Shown: positions 1 through 6,806, counted from the stretch's first letter. The stretch is 9,752 nucleotides of DNA from an uncultured Campylobacter sp. (GCF_938045775.1 NZ_CALIBH010000225.1:1-9752), one strand, 5' to 3'. Numbers and translations: made by a program. Notes: generated by a model not told the origin, from the letters alone.

Positions 1-2
1 GC

Positions 3-1142
3 GCGGACGCGGCGAGCTTTCGGGTTTTGGATTTCGGCTCCGGCTACCGCTCCAATGTCGCGGCGGATAAAAACGCCGTATATTGCGGAAACATCGCGAT
101 GAGCGAGTTGGAGCCCGCGCGCACGAAGGCCGTGGCGTTTGGCTACGTAAGCGACGGGCAAGTTAGCTACTTTTGCGACGGCGAGGCGGTGCCAAACGAC
201 GCGCTGGGGGCGCTTAAGCTTACTTATGAAACCTTGGCGCATATTTTTTGGGATGCGCCCAAGCCGCAAAGCTACCTCTATAAATTTAAGCGAATGGACG
301 CTACAAATCTGCGCCAAATCGCGGGTTTGTATTACGCGGCGGAGGGCTCGCGCGCGTTTTATAAAGGAGAGATTTTGCCGGGCGCCGATGCCGCGAGCCT
401 GCGCCAGATAGAGGGAAGCGATGGGCGCGCTAGCGACGTTTACGCCGCGGACGGCACGAACGTGTATTTTAAAAACCTACGCCTTGACGCGCACGATGCC
501 GGGCATTACGAACTTTTGAGGCAGTGGTTGAGCTATTTTTTGTGGGATGCGAAAAGCGGAGACGTTTTTGCGAACGATCTGAAATTTGACCCAGCTGCCG
601 CGCCCTATACTCCGCTAAATAGGCAGCTTGCGCACTCAAATCATCTACTTTTTGCCTCCTCTGGCGGCATCTATTATTTCGACGAGAACGACGGAAAGCA
701 AAAGCGCGCGGCAGATAACCCCTTTGCGGGCGAGATTCGAGCGCTTAGCGACAGCGTATTTCAAAGCGGCGAGCGGATATATTTTTTGGAGCGCGCGGAT
801 GTTTGGGGCGGCGGTCGCAGCACTCGCAGGCTGGTCGCTCGCAAAAGCGGGCTTTTCGCGTTCGATCTGCCGCACGAGTGGCGCAGGGTCGGCGGCGTGC
901 ACGGCGGGCTATACGGCTGGGTCTATTCAAACGGCGGGCGATTTTTCTACTTCGACGATCTGGGCTCTTCGCAGCTGATAGATCGGTGCATTTATGAGAT
1001 CAGGGATCTAGACTTGGTTGAAATTTTGCTTCAAAAAAGCAGCCTTGGCACGAGTAAAATTCGCGAGATGATAAAGAGCGGCGGGCTTAAGGCGGTGGAC
1101 GGCGAGCTGCTTTTTGAGGTAAAGACGCGAGTGGAATTTTAG
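3..1142 (+). CDS. DKNYY-repeat family protein, 5' end outside the window
   Basis: The frame is open from the first bases to the TAG at 1140-1142, so the gene starts upstream. The TTG at 27 is not a good start: codons before it read ADAASFRVLD, which matches the internal repeat ADAASLRQIE encoded at 384-413, so the upstream codons are translated. The protein is built from degenerate units of the DKNYY type: a D-x-N-x-V-Y strand (DKNAVYCGN at 66-92; DGTNVYFKN at 450-476), then a hydrophilic turn such as KGEILPGADAASL. Later units are more diverged (GGIYYFDEND, ERIYFLE, GRFFYFDD). Aromatic-rich short beta strands dominate. No catalytic motif and no membrane segment are visible in this portion; any signal peptide would lie upstream. 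The function of the family is unknown to me; many members look like envelope or secreted beta-repeat proteins. The gene runs convergent to mnmA, separated by the long gap. Confidence 0.75.
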   Translation, partial: ADAASFRVLDFGSGYRSNVAADKNAVYCGNIAMSELEPARTKAVAFGYVSDGQVSYFCDGEAVPNDALGALKLTYETLAHIFWDAPKPQSYLYKFKRMDATNLRQIAGLYYAAEGSRAFYKGEILPGADAASLRQIEGSDGRASDVYAADGTNVYFKNLRLDAHDAGHYELLRQWLSYFLWDAKSGDVFANDLKFDPAAAPYTPLNRQLAHSNHLLFASSGGIYYFDENDGKQKRAADNPFAGEIRALSDSVFQSGERIYFLERADVWGGGRSTRRLVARKSGLFAFDLPHEWRRVGGVHGGLYGWVYSNGGRFFYFDDLGSSQLIDRCIYEIRDLDLVEILLQKSSLGTSKIREMIKSGGLKAVDGELLFEVKTRVEF

Positions 1143-1222
1143 CCGCGATTTGGGCGCAGACGACGATTTCGTGCAGATCGGGTCTCTTCGGTTTTTGATT
1201 TTAGCTGCGATTTGGATGTAGA
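1137..1222 (+). repeat. Imperfect 24-bp direct repeat spanning the stop codon of the DKNYY gene
   Basis: Copies lie at 1137-1160 and 1199-1222, 62 bp apart, and match at 20 of 24 positions. Both begin TTTTAGC; the first copy contains the TAG stop of the DKNYY gene. All four differences are transitions (three C/T, one G/A). This could be a small duplication of the gene end that has decayed, or the remnant of a longer paralogous 3' end. The match is visible directly, but a chance match in a low-constraint region cannot be ruled out. Confidence 0.4.
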
Positions 1223-2270
1223 GTGCGTCGCTAAGCTTTAAAATTTGCTTTTATTCGGCATAAACTTTATGAAATTTAAAGCTACGGTACAAACTTTGGC
1301 GTAAGCTTAAAATTTCATCGAAAATCGCTTTAGGGCGGTCGTATAAAATTTATTTCACCGCACCTAGGTAGCTCGCGGAATATTTTGTACGTGATAAGCT
1401 CGGTGTGGCTCGGACGATAATTTTATGTATCGCGACGAGCAGAGTTTAAATTGGTGCGCGTAGCTATGAGATTTGCATATTGTGGCGAAGCCGTACTAGA
1501 AATAGAGTGTGGGCGCGGCATTAAATTTTCTATCTAAGAAAGTGGCGCGCGATGTGCGAAACGGGGCGTGCGCACGATAATTTCGGCACGGCCATACGGC
1601 AAATTCTAAATTCCAAGCGCTTTAAAATGCGGGCTCGAACCGCGCGGATAATGTGCGCCAAGCGACAGGTCACCGAATTTGGTACACAGAGATTTAATCT
1701 ATGATGACTCAAACTGCAGCTCTGTGGCGGCGATACGTCACGTGCATGGTAGAAATAATTTATGAACGATTTGAGTACGCGATCGAGCAAGGCTCTAAAA
1801 TCTTGCTGCAAAATTTTAGTTCTATGAGCGATTTAACCGAGCTAGGCGAAAGAATTTTGCGTTGCAAACGCCTTTGCCTCTAAGTCGGACGCTCGTCGCC
1901 ATTTATATTGAGCACATTCTCTGCTTCGCGCTCGTAAGTGTGTCGTTTTATATTGCAGATGCGGCGCCTATCGTTTAAATCACATCACTTGAAATTTTAT
2001 CCGCGAGTTCTATTTGTGTGGCGTTATTTTTAAATTTTTTACATATTTCGTTTGTGCTGTGCTAGTAAATCTATCACGGCATATTCGCACGCATCGCATC
2101 GTTTGTGCGCGCGCCTTTCACGTTTTGCGCAACATTTGTTTTTTTATGTCGCGGCGTGATAGTGCTATATAAATTTTATATTTTGCGGCGCCCCATTCTC
2201 TGTATCGCGCGCCGTTTTGCGAGCAGATGAGGTCCAGGCGGCGCCGAAAGCGAGCATAGGATGTGAAGCG
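1143..2270. other. 1.1-kb gap without a convincing gene
   Basis: This stretch lies between the convergent ends of the DKNYY gene and mnmA. The longest open frames (93 codons on minus at 1530-1811, 60 codons on plus at 1701-1883) have no good ribosome binding site, no recognisable domain and compositions like translated noise. I see no tRNA, rRNA, tmRNA or CRISPR pattern. Small structures present: the imperfect direct repeat at its left edge, a 10-bp direct repeat TCGTTTGTGC at 2048-2057 and 2099-2108, an A+T palindrome at 2167-2181 (ATATAAA, one base, TTTATAT), and a short GCGTT/AACGC hairpin at 1859-1871. No clear intrinsic terminator for either flanking gene was found. A heavily decayed former coding region is a reasonable guess for a gap this long between convergent genes. 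Confidence 0.6.
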
Positions 2271-3302
2271 CTATTTTATAAAGCCGCTTGCCACTACGCG
2301 GTCGCGCTCGTCGTAGAAAACCGCGAGCTGTGCCGGAGCGATGCCTGCTGCGGGCGCGGATAGCACGGCATGCACCCCGCCTCCTTCGCGCGGCGAAATT
2401 TTAACGGGGAGTTTGGCGCTGCGGTAGCGGATCTTAACGCCGAGACCAGGCATATTTAAAATTTCATCCCTGCTTAAAAAGGCGTTAAAATTTTCGGTAT
2501 CGAACTCGTAGGTCGCCAGCTCGTCCTTGCCGCCCACGACGATCTCGTTTTTGCTCGAGTCGATGCTTAGCACGAAGTGTGGCTCATGCGCGCCGTGCAC
2601 CGTAAAACCGCGGCGCTTGCCGATCGTGTAATGCATATAGCCCTCGTGAGTGCCGATGGCGTTGCCCGCGCGGTCGCGCACGATACCGGGCATTTTGGTG
2701 CCCGTATGACGGTTTAAAACGTCGATGTAGGTGGTGTCCACAAAGCAGATCTCGCTGCTTTCGCTCGCAGAGGCGATCTGCGAAAGCTCCGTATAAGCGC
2801 GCGCAGCCTCTTTGACGTCCTTTTTATACATCCCTCCAAGCGGAAAGAGCATAAATTTAAGCGCGGCAGGATCGATGTTTGCTAAAAAATAGCTCTGATC
2901 TTTGCTAAGATCTGTCGCGGCTTTTAAAAGCCCATCCTCGATGCGGACGTAGTGCCCAGTAGCTAGGCGCTCAAAGCCCTGCTCGCGCGCAAATTCCAAG
3001 AGCTTGCCTAGCTTGATGCGGCGGTTACACAGCGCGCAGGGATTTGGGGTAAGACCGCTTATATAGGCCTGCACGAAGGGCTCGTAAACGTCGCGATTAA
3101 AATCCTCCTGCAGATCCAAAATGTGGATTTTTATACCCAAAAACTCGCCTACTTTGCGGACTTTGGCGATGTTCGCCTCGTGATAGCCGGGCTTTGCGTG
3201 CAGCTTCATATAGCAGCCCTGCACCTCGTGCCCCGCGTCCTGCAGCAGCTTCGCGCACATCGAGCTATCCACGCCGCCGCTCATCGCGACTAAAATTTTC
3301 AT
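2271..3302 (-). CDS. mnmA: tRNA-specific 2-thiouridylase MnmA
   Basis: MnmA adenylates U34 of tRNAs for Lys, Glu and Gln in the cytoplasm and inserts sulfur to make the 2-thiouridine part of the wobble modification. The 343-residue protein has the PP-loop ATP site SGGVDSS at residues 8-14. The first catalytic cysteine is Cys92 in NPCALCN, aligning with the E. coli NPDxxCN nucleophile. The second is Cys186 in SSEICFV, the persulfide partner. KDQSYFL (134-140) and GKRRGF, family signatures for tRNA and nucleotide contacts, are also present, and the C-terminal beta-barrel is complete. Its length is slightly short of the E. coli enzyme (about 370), as usual in Campylobacterota. The ATG overlaps the stop of the LOG gene in ATGA, with AAGGAG four bases upstream, so the two are translationally coupled. 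No defect is visible. Confidence 0.97.
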   Translation of the reverse strand: MKILVAMSGGVDSSMCAKLLQDAGHEVQGCYMKLHAKPGYHEANIAKVRKVGEFLGIKIHILDLQEDFNRDVYEPFVQAYISGLTPNPCALCNRRIKLGKLLEFAREQGFERLATGHYVRIEDGLLKAATDLSKDQSYFLANIDPAALKFMLFPLGGMYKKDVKEAARAYTELSQIASASESSEICFVDTTYIDVLNRHTGTKMPGIVRDRAGNAIGTHEGYMHYTIGKRRGFTVHGAHEPHFVLSIDSSKNEIVVGGKDELATYEFDTENFNAFLSRDEILNMPGLGVKIRYRSAKLPVKISPREGGGVHAVLSAPAAGIAPAQLAVFYDERDRVVASGFIK

Positions 3303-3904
3303 TCGTTCTCCTTACGTCGCACATCCGCCAAAATTTCATCCACGCTGTCGCAGAGTTTGAAATTTTGCAGATCGCTTTCGTTTATCGCGCCAGATTTTAG
3401 CAGCGAAGTGCGGAAAAACTCCATTAGCGGCGCGTAGAATTCCTCGTCGTAAAGATAGATCTGCGCGCGTTTAAAGCCCGTCTGCACCAGCACTAAAATT
3501 TCAAAAAATTCATCCAGCGTCCCAAATCCGCCAGGAAAGATGACGAAAATTTCGCTGTTTTCGATGAGAGCGCCTTTGCGCGGCGCAAATGCCGAAAATT
3601 TCGCGCCCTGCGTCAAAAAGCCGTTGCTTTTTTGTTCAAACGGCAGCATGATGTTAAAGCCCACGCTGTGCGTTCTTGCTCTCGCAAATGCGCCTCGGTT
3701 GGCGCCTTGCATAATGCCGCCACCGCCTCCGGTGATGATCGAGTATCCTAAATCGGCAAGCCCTTCGCAGAGCTTTTGCGCGTCTTTTACGTAGCGATTG
3801 TCCTCGCTAAAGCGCGCCGAGCCGAAGATCGTGGCGCTTTTACCCACGTTTTTGAGATTGTCGCGGGCAATTTTGATGTCTTTTAAAATTTCTTTCAACT
3901 GCAT
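3299..3904 (-). CDS. LOG-family (TIGR00730-like) nucleotide-binding protein
   Basis: This 201-residue Rossmann-fold protein has the LOG family marks: FGSARF at 27-32, the glycine-rich GGGGGIMQGANRGA at 59-72, and the active-site signature PGGFGTLDE at 124-132. The family name comes from plant LOG, which releases free cytokinin from its riboside monophosphate. Bacterial members hydrolyse the N-glycosidic bond of AMP and related nucleotides, and the physiological role in Campylobacter is not settled. The glutamate of GTLDE is the presumed catalytic residue, and Arg109 in PRKGAL fits the substrate-phosphate region. The start is the ATG at 3904; upstream is an A+T-rich spacer and only a weak AAGATAG-like ribosome site. 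The stop overlaps the mnmA start. A nucleotide-salvage or tRNA-precursor clean-up role beside mnmA would be speculation. Confidence 0.88.
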   Translation of the reverse strand: MQLKEILKDIKIARDNLKNVGKSATIFGSARFSEDNRYVKDAQKLCEGLADLGYSIITGGGGGIMQGANRGAFARARTHSVGFNIMLPFEQKSNGFLTQGAKFSAFAPRKGALIENSEIFVIFPGGFGTLDEFFEILVLVQTGFKRAQIYLYDEEFYAPLMEFFRTSLLKSGAINESDLQNFKLCDSVDEILADVRRKENE

Positions 3905-4019
3905 GATTAATCTATCTTTTGTGTATATTATTTAAAATTTTAACTTTAAGAATACCATTAAATTTTTAAAATTCCGTTTAAAATAGTAGAATTTGCGTGA
4001 TTTAAAATCTCATCGTAAA
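3905..4019 (-). promoter_or_regulatory. A+T-rich spacer between flhG and the LOG gene; probable promoter region
   Basis: These 115 bp carry no gene and are far more A+T-rich than the genes on either side. Read on the minus strand they hold alternating A and T runs of the kind found upstream of Campylobacter housekeeping promoters. Several weak -10 candidates occur (TATTCT, TAATAT), none decisive, so LOG-mnmA may have its own promoter here. No intrinsic terminator hairpin for the upstream flhG unit is evident. In C. jejuni the comparable interval holds fliA, fliM and fliY (recalled order), so this spacer may mark where those genes were lost. Confidence 0.4.
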
Positions 4020-5237
4020 TCATACTAGGTTGCTAAGCTTTCGTAAAAATCCGCCGACGCCGCGGTAAGGGCTCATATCGATAGGCTCGCAGCCTTGTTT
4101 GCTTAAAAATCGCGAGACGCTCTGTCTAAGCGCGATGGTAGCGGGCGAAAACGGATAGTGCGAGTTAAAAAGCGCGCGATTTTGTGAGCAGACGGCTACT
4201 TGTTTGCAAAACGGCACAAAGCCTAGCAATTTAAAGCCCAGTTCGCTTATATTGCGGTGTGCAACCGACTTTAGATTGTCGTAAATCATCACGGCATCAT
4301 CCTCGCTCGCGGTGAAATTTAGCAAAAACAAAACTTCTTTTTTGCTCGCCCCAAGCGTCTTTAAAAGCGCGTAGGTGTTGCTTATCGAGCAGGGTTCGTT
4401 CGCGCACAGCACGATATTTTCGTCGCCTATGCTCAAAAAATCTCCAAGATACTCAAGCCCCGCATCGATCAAAATAAAATCGAAGATTCCCGCCTCTTTT
4501 AGCTCGCTTGCGAAGCGAGCGGAGCTTTCGTGAGATTTTGCACTCGCGGAATTTCCGGCTTTTTCGGGATTTGATGAGCGAGCGGAATTTTTCATTTCAT
4601 CTTTACTCGCGGAATTTTGAGAATTCCCGTCAGGGATTGAATTTTGCTTGGTGAAATCGTCGCTTTTAAAATTCTCTAGACTTTCTGATTCTGTAAAATT
4701 CCATCTATCTTCGCAATTTTGCGGCTTTTTGGCTGCACAATTCGTAGAATTTTTTGTAGCGTTTGCCATTGAATTTGCAGCGGCGGAATTTTCTGAGTTG
4801 TTTTTGCTATCAGAGCTCGTAAACTTTTGCGCGTAATTGTGCGAGCCACCACTTTCGTCGCCTTCTCGATTTTGTGCGCTATCCGTAGAATTTCGCACGA
4901 CGTAATTATCTGCGCTAGAGCTTGCGTTTTTGATAGAATTTTGCGCCGCAGAATTCGCGCTATTTGTAAAATTTTGTGAAGACACGGGATTTTGTGAAGC
5001 AAGCGCGGGCGAGACGAGCGTTAAATTTTGCGAAATTTTTACCGCGCTCGCGCTTTGAAGCGAGATTTTTTTGCCTTGCAGCGCGTTTAGGATGATCTCT
5101 TGATTGCTAAAGCTCGGAGCCTCGATGATCGCCGTGCGGTAGCCTATCTCGCTTAGAATTTCGCCGAAATTCGCCACGATCACGCTCTTGCCGACCCCAC
5201 CCTTGGCGCTTAAAAAATTTACGATTTTATTTTGCAT
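4020..5237 (-). CDS. flhG: FlhG/MinD-like ATPase with a large Asn/Ser-rich insert
   Basis: The protein has 405 residues; ordinary FlhG has about 290. FlhG is a membrane-associated MinD-type ATPase that sets flagellar number with the GTPase FlhF. Residues 1-80 hold the deviant Walker A KGGVGKS (12-18). Residues 242-405 resume the fold with FILIDAG (switch II Asp258), a FlhG-like EVLFLLNF...NLKSVAHRNI stretch (301-330), LLGFVPF, and an amphipathic tail GVGGFLRKLSNLV like the FlhG membrane helix. Residues ~82-241 are a hydrophilic low-complexity insert. Oddities: only eleven residues precede the Walker A, so the N-terminal DQAxxLR-type FlhF-activating segment is missing. The switch I motif DADxGLAN is replaced by EAPSFSNQ. 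No flhF lies between it and folK. The ATG at 5237 has AGAGGA five bases upstream, and the gene overlaps folK by 19 nt. The frame is intact, so the protein is probably made; whether it hydrolyses ATP is uncertain. Confidence 0.85.
   Translation of the reverse strand: MQNKIVNFLSAKGGVGKSVIVANFGEILSEIGYRTAIIEAPSFSNQEIILNALQGKKISLQSASAVKISQNLTLVSPALASQNPVSSQNFTNSANSAAQNSIKNASSSADNYVVRNSTDSAQNREGDESGGSHNYAQKFTSSDSKNNSENSAAANSMANATKNSTNCAAKKPQNCEDRWNFTESESLENFKSDDFTKQNSIPDGNSQNSASKDEMKNSARSSNPEKAGNSASAKSHESSARFASELKEAGIFDFILIDAGLEYLGDFLSIGDENIVLCANEPCSISNTYALLKTLGASKKEVLFLLNFTASEDDAVMIYDNLKSVAHRNISELGFKLLGFVPFCKQVAVCSQNRALFNSHYPFSPATIALRQSVSRFLSKQGCEPIDMSPYRGVGGFLRKLSNLV
4502..4520. repeat. Perfect 8-bp inverted repeat at the insert border
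   Basis: GCTCGCTT (4502-4509) and AAGCGAGC (4513-4520) form perfect arms around the 3-base loop GCG. It lies inside the flhG-like gene where the low-complexity insert meets the conserved second half (about residues 240-246, ARFASEL). A 9-bp direct copy of part of it, GCGAGCGGA, occurs at 4515-4523 and again at 4578-4586 inside the insert. It could be a trace of how the insert grew, an attenuating hairpin in the mRNA, or chance. Confidence 0.5.
4515..4994 (-). repeat. Low-complexity coding insert with in-phase RAATTY hexamers
   Basis: This segment encodes residues ~82-241 of the FlhG-like protein and interrupts the MinD fold between the strand after the Walker A half and the switch II strand. 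It is rich in Asn, Ser, Ala and Lys, has almost no hydrophobic runs, and should be disordered. Reading the DNA I count 14 RAATTY hexamers, at plus-strand starts 4549, 4585, 4612, 4621, 4639, 4669, 4696, 4747, 4771, 4786, 4888, 4936, 4951 and 4969. Every one falls in the same codon phase (R-AAT-TY), giving eleven Asn-Ser and three Asn-Phe pairs. The units are dispersed rather than tandem. The exact insert borders are estimated from where recognisable FlhG similarity stops and resumes. Confidence 0.7.
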
Positions 5238-5770
5238 ATCAGTCCTCTTTTAAATTTCATCGTTCCAAGCGGCAAAATCACGCTTATGCGCTCGTTTACT
5301 CCCGGATGCGGCAGAGCTAGCCTGCTACCGGGCCTTACCTTCGCACTTGCGTATAAAATATCCACGTCCAGCGTGCGCGGCGCGTTTTTAAAGCTTCGTT
5401 TGCGTCCAAATCGTAGCTCCGCGCGCTGCATAATCTTAAGCAGCGCAAGCGGCGCTAGGGAGCTTTGCACTAGCATTACGGCGTTTAAAAAATTTTCCTG
5501 CCGCAAAAAGCCGAACGGCTTGTTTTTTAAAATCAAAGAATTTTGCGCTACGAAAAAGCGCGTATCGCTTTGCAAAACGCGGTAAAATCGCTCGAAGCGC
5601 CGCCTGACGTCGCCTAAATTTCCGCCGAGCCCAAGCAGGTATAAATTTTTAAAATTTCCTCGCTCGCGGCGCCTCATCGGGAAAACGGCGCTTTTTACGA
5701 CGCACAGCGCGTCCGCGCACTCGTAAAATCCGTTTTTCTTAAGTTGCATGTTCACCCGAGCTACTCTCAT
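5219..5770 (-). CDS. folK: 2-amino-4-hydroxy-6-hydroxymethyldihydropteridine pyrophosphokinase (HPPK)
   Basis: HPPK transfers pyrophosphate from ATP to hydroxymethyl-dihydropterin, the step before dihydropteroate synthase in folate synthesis. The 183-residue product has LLGLGGNLGD (45-54), the pterin-pocket strand ENFLNAV (92-98), the Mg-binding signature RTLDVDIL (132-139, Asp135 and Asp137), and PHPGVNER (154-161). Compared with E. coli HPPK (159 residues) it carries about 43 extra N-terminal residues before the GLGGN strand. Campylobacter homologues also have such an extension, so the ATG at 5770 is accepted rather than an internal start. That ATG overlaps the peptidase stop in ATGA. The 3' end runs 19 nt into the flhG-like gene and contains its ribosome binding site. 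In C. jejuni the next gene is flhF; here flhF is absent. Confidence 0.93.
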   Translation of the reverse strand: MRVARVNMQLKKNGFYECADALCVVKSAVFPMRRRERGNFKNLYLLGLGGNLGDVRRRFERFYRVLQSDTRFFVAQNSLILKNKPFGFLRQENFLNAVMLVQSSLAPLALLKIMQRAELRFGRKRSFKNAPRTLDVDILYASAKVRPGSRLALPHPGVNERISVILPLGTMKFKRGLICKIKS

Positions 5771-6804
5771 AAAATTTCAGCCCCGTTTTCGCGCACGACC
5801 ACGACGTCCTCGATGCGCACGCCAAACTCGCCCGGCAAGTAAATCCCCGGTTCCACGCTAAAGACCATGCCCTCTTTTAGCACGGTATCTCCGCGCTTTG
5901 AGATGAATGGAAGCTCGTGGATATCGACTCCCACGCCGTGTCCAGTGCTGTGGAAAAACGCTTTTCCGTAGCACTGAGCGGCGATAAAATCCCTAGCCGC
6001 CGCATCGATCTCGCTCGCCTTTTTACCGGGCATAACCGCCGCGATCGCAAGAGCCTGAGCCTCTTTTACGATTTCGTAAATTTCTTGTCGTTTGGCGTTT
6101 TTAAAATTTTGCTCCTTGCCGAAGTTAAAATTTTCGTCAAAGCACGCCGTGCGCGTCCTATCCGAGCAGTAGCGATTAAATTTAACCCCCGCGTCAAGCA
6201 GGAGCAAATCGCCCTGCCGCAGCCGCTTTTTACTCGGCAGAGCGTGCGCCTTGGCGGCGTTTTCGTTGATCGCGACGATAGGCGAAAAGCTAAGCGCGAG
6301 CTTGCCCTTTTTCTTAAAGATGAGCTCGGCATTAAAAAACAGCTCCTCTTCGCTCATCCCTTCGCCGCTAGCGCGCACGAACGCGGCAAATTCGTCAAAT
6401 CTCTCCGCGCCCAGCTGCGCCGCGCGTTTTAAAATTTTTATCTCGTCTTCTGATTTTACTATGCGCGAAATTTGCGCAAAATTCGCCCGCGCCTTAAATC
6501 TTATCCCAAGCCCCTTGCTCAGCGCCTCCCACTCGCCCGCGCTAAAATCGTACGGGTTGTAGCTAAGCTCCTTTACGCCAGCCTTTCGCAAAAACAGCCG
6601 TGCGTCTTTTATCAAATTTCGCTCGACCTCGATAACCTCGGTATCTTTGCAAAGCTCGCGCGCCTCGATGCTATAGCGCGCATCGGTGAGGAAAAATTTG
6701 CGCCCCGAAAGACTCAAAAATATCGCATTGTCGCAGCTGTATCCGCACTCGTGGTAAACGGCGTTTTCGTCCTTTAGGATAAAATTTTTCAAATTTAATC
6801 CCAA
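5767..6804 (-). CDS. M24B family Xaa-Pro aminopeptidase/dipeptidase
   Basis: This is a cytoplasmic dimetal peptidase that removes N-terminal residues preceding proline or splits Xaa-Pro dipeptides. It has 345 residues: a short creatinase-like N-terminal domain (about 1-115), then the pita-bread catalytic domain. All five metal ligands are visible: Asp204 in LLLDAG, Asp215 in CSDRTRT, His289 in STGHGVGV, Glu318 in SVEPGIY and Glu332 in VRIEDV. His187 in AHALP matches the usual substrate histidine. The motifs alone do not separate PepP-type from PepQ-type activity; the compact length is nearer PepQ. The start is uncertain: no ATG is near, a TTG at 6804 begins 2 nt after the aroQ stop, and a second TTG at 6792 has a GGGA six bases upstream. 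It overlaps folK at ATGA, so the genes are translated together. Confidence 0.92.
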   Translation of the reverse strand: MGLNLKNFILKDENAVYHECGYSCDNAIFLSLSGRKFFLTDARYSIEARELCKDTEVIEVERNLIKDARLFLRKAGVKELSYNPYDFSAGEWEALSKGLGIRFKARANFAQISRIVKSEDEIKILKRAAQLGAERFDEFAAFVRASGEGMSEEELFFNAELIFKKKGKLALSFSPIVAINENAAKAHALPSKKRLRQGDLLLLDAGVKFNRYCSDRTRTACFDENFNFGKEQNFKNAKRQEIYEIVKEAQALAIAAVMPGKKASEIDAAARDFIAAQCYGKAFFHSTGHGVGVDIHELPFISKRGDTVLKEGMVFSVEPGIYLPGEFGVRIEDVVVVRENGAEIL

Positions 6805-6806
6805 AC

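Noticed and set aside
1624..1650. T-arm-like sequence on the minus strand (GGTTCGAGCC) suggesting a tRNA
   Set aside because: The T stem has a mismatch and no matching acceptor, D or anticodon arms, or CCA end, could be found at the right distances.
1530..1811. 93-codon minus-strand open frame in the large gap
   Set aside because: No ribosome binding site, no recognisable domain, and a composition like translated noise.
1859..1871. GCGTT/AACGC hairpin as a terminator
   Set aside because: Only a 5-bp stem, and no T-run follows on either strand.
1701..1883. 60-codon plus-strand open frame in the large gap
   Set aside because: No convincing ribosome site or family resemblance; kept only as a remote possibility of a decayed gene fragment.
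2167..2181. A+T palindrome as an operator or origin element
   Set aside because: Short, made only of A and T in a region full of such words; no second copy or neighbouring gene to support a role.
4515..4994. CRISPR array or tandem repeat explanation for the repeated words
   Set aside because: The repeated unit is only about six bases, spacing is irregular, and the whole stretch is one open coding frame.
4676..5002. 108-codon minus-strand frame overlapping the flhG insert
   Set aside because: It is the alternate frame of the low-complexity insert, Lys/Ile-rich because of the same DNA bias, with no start signal.
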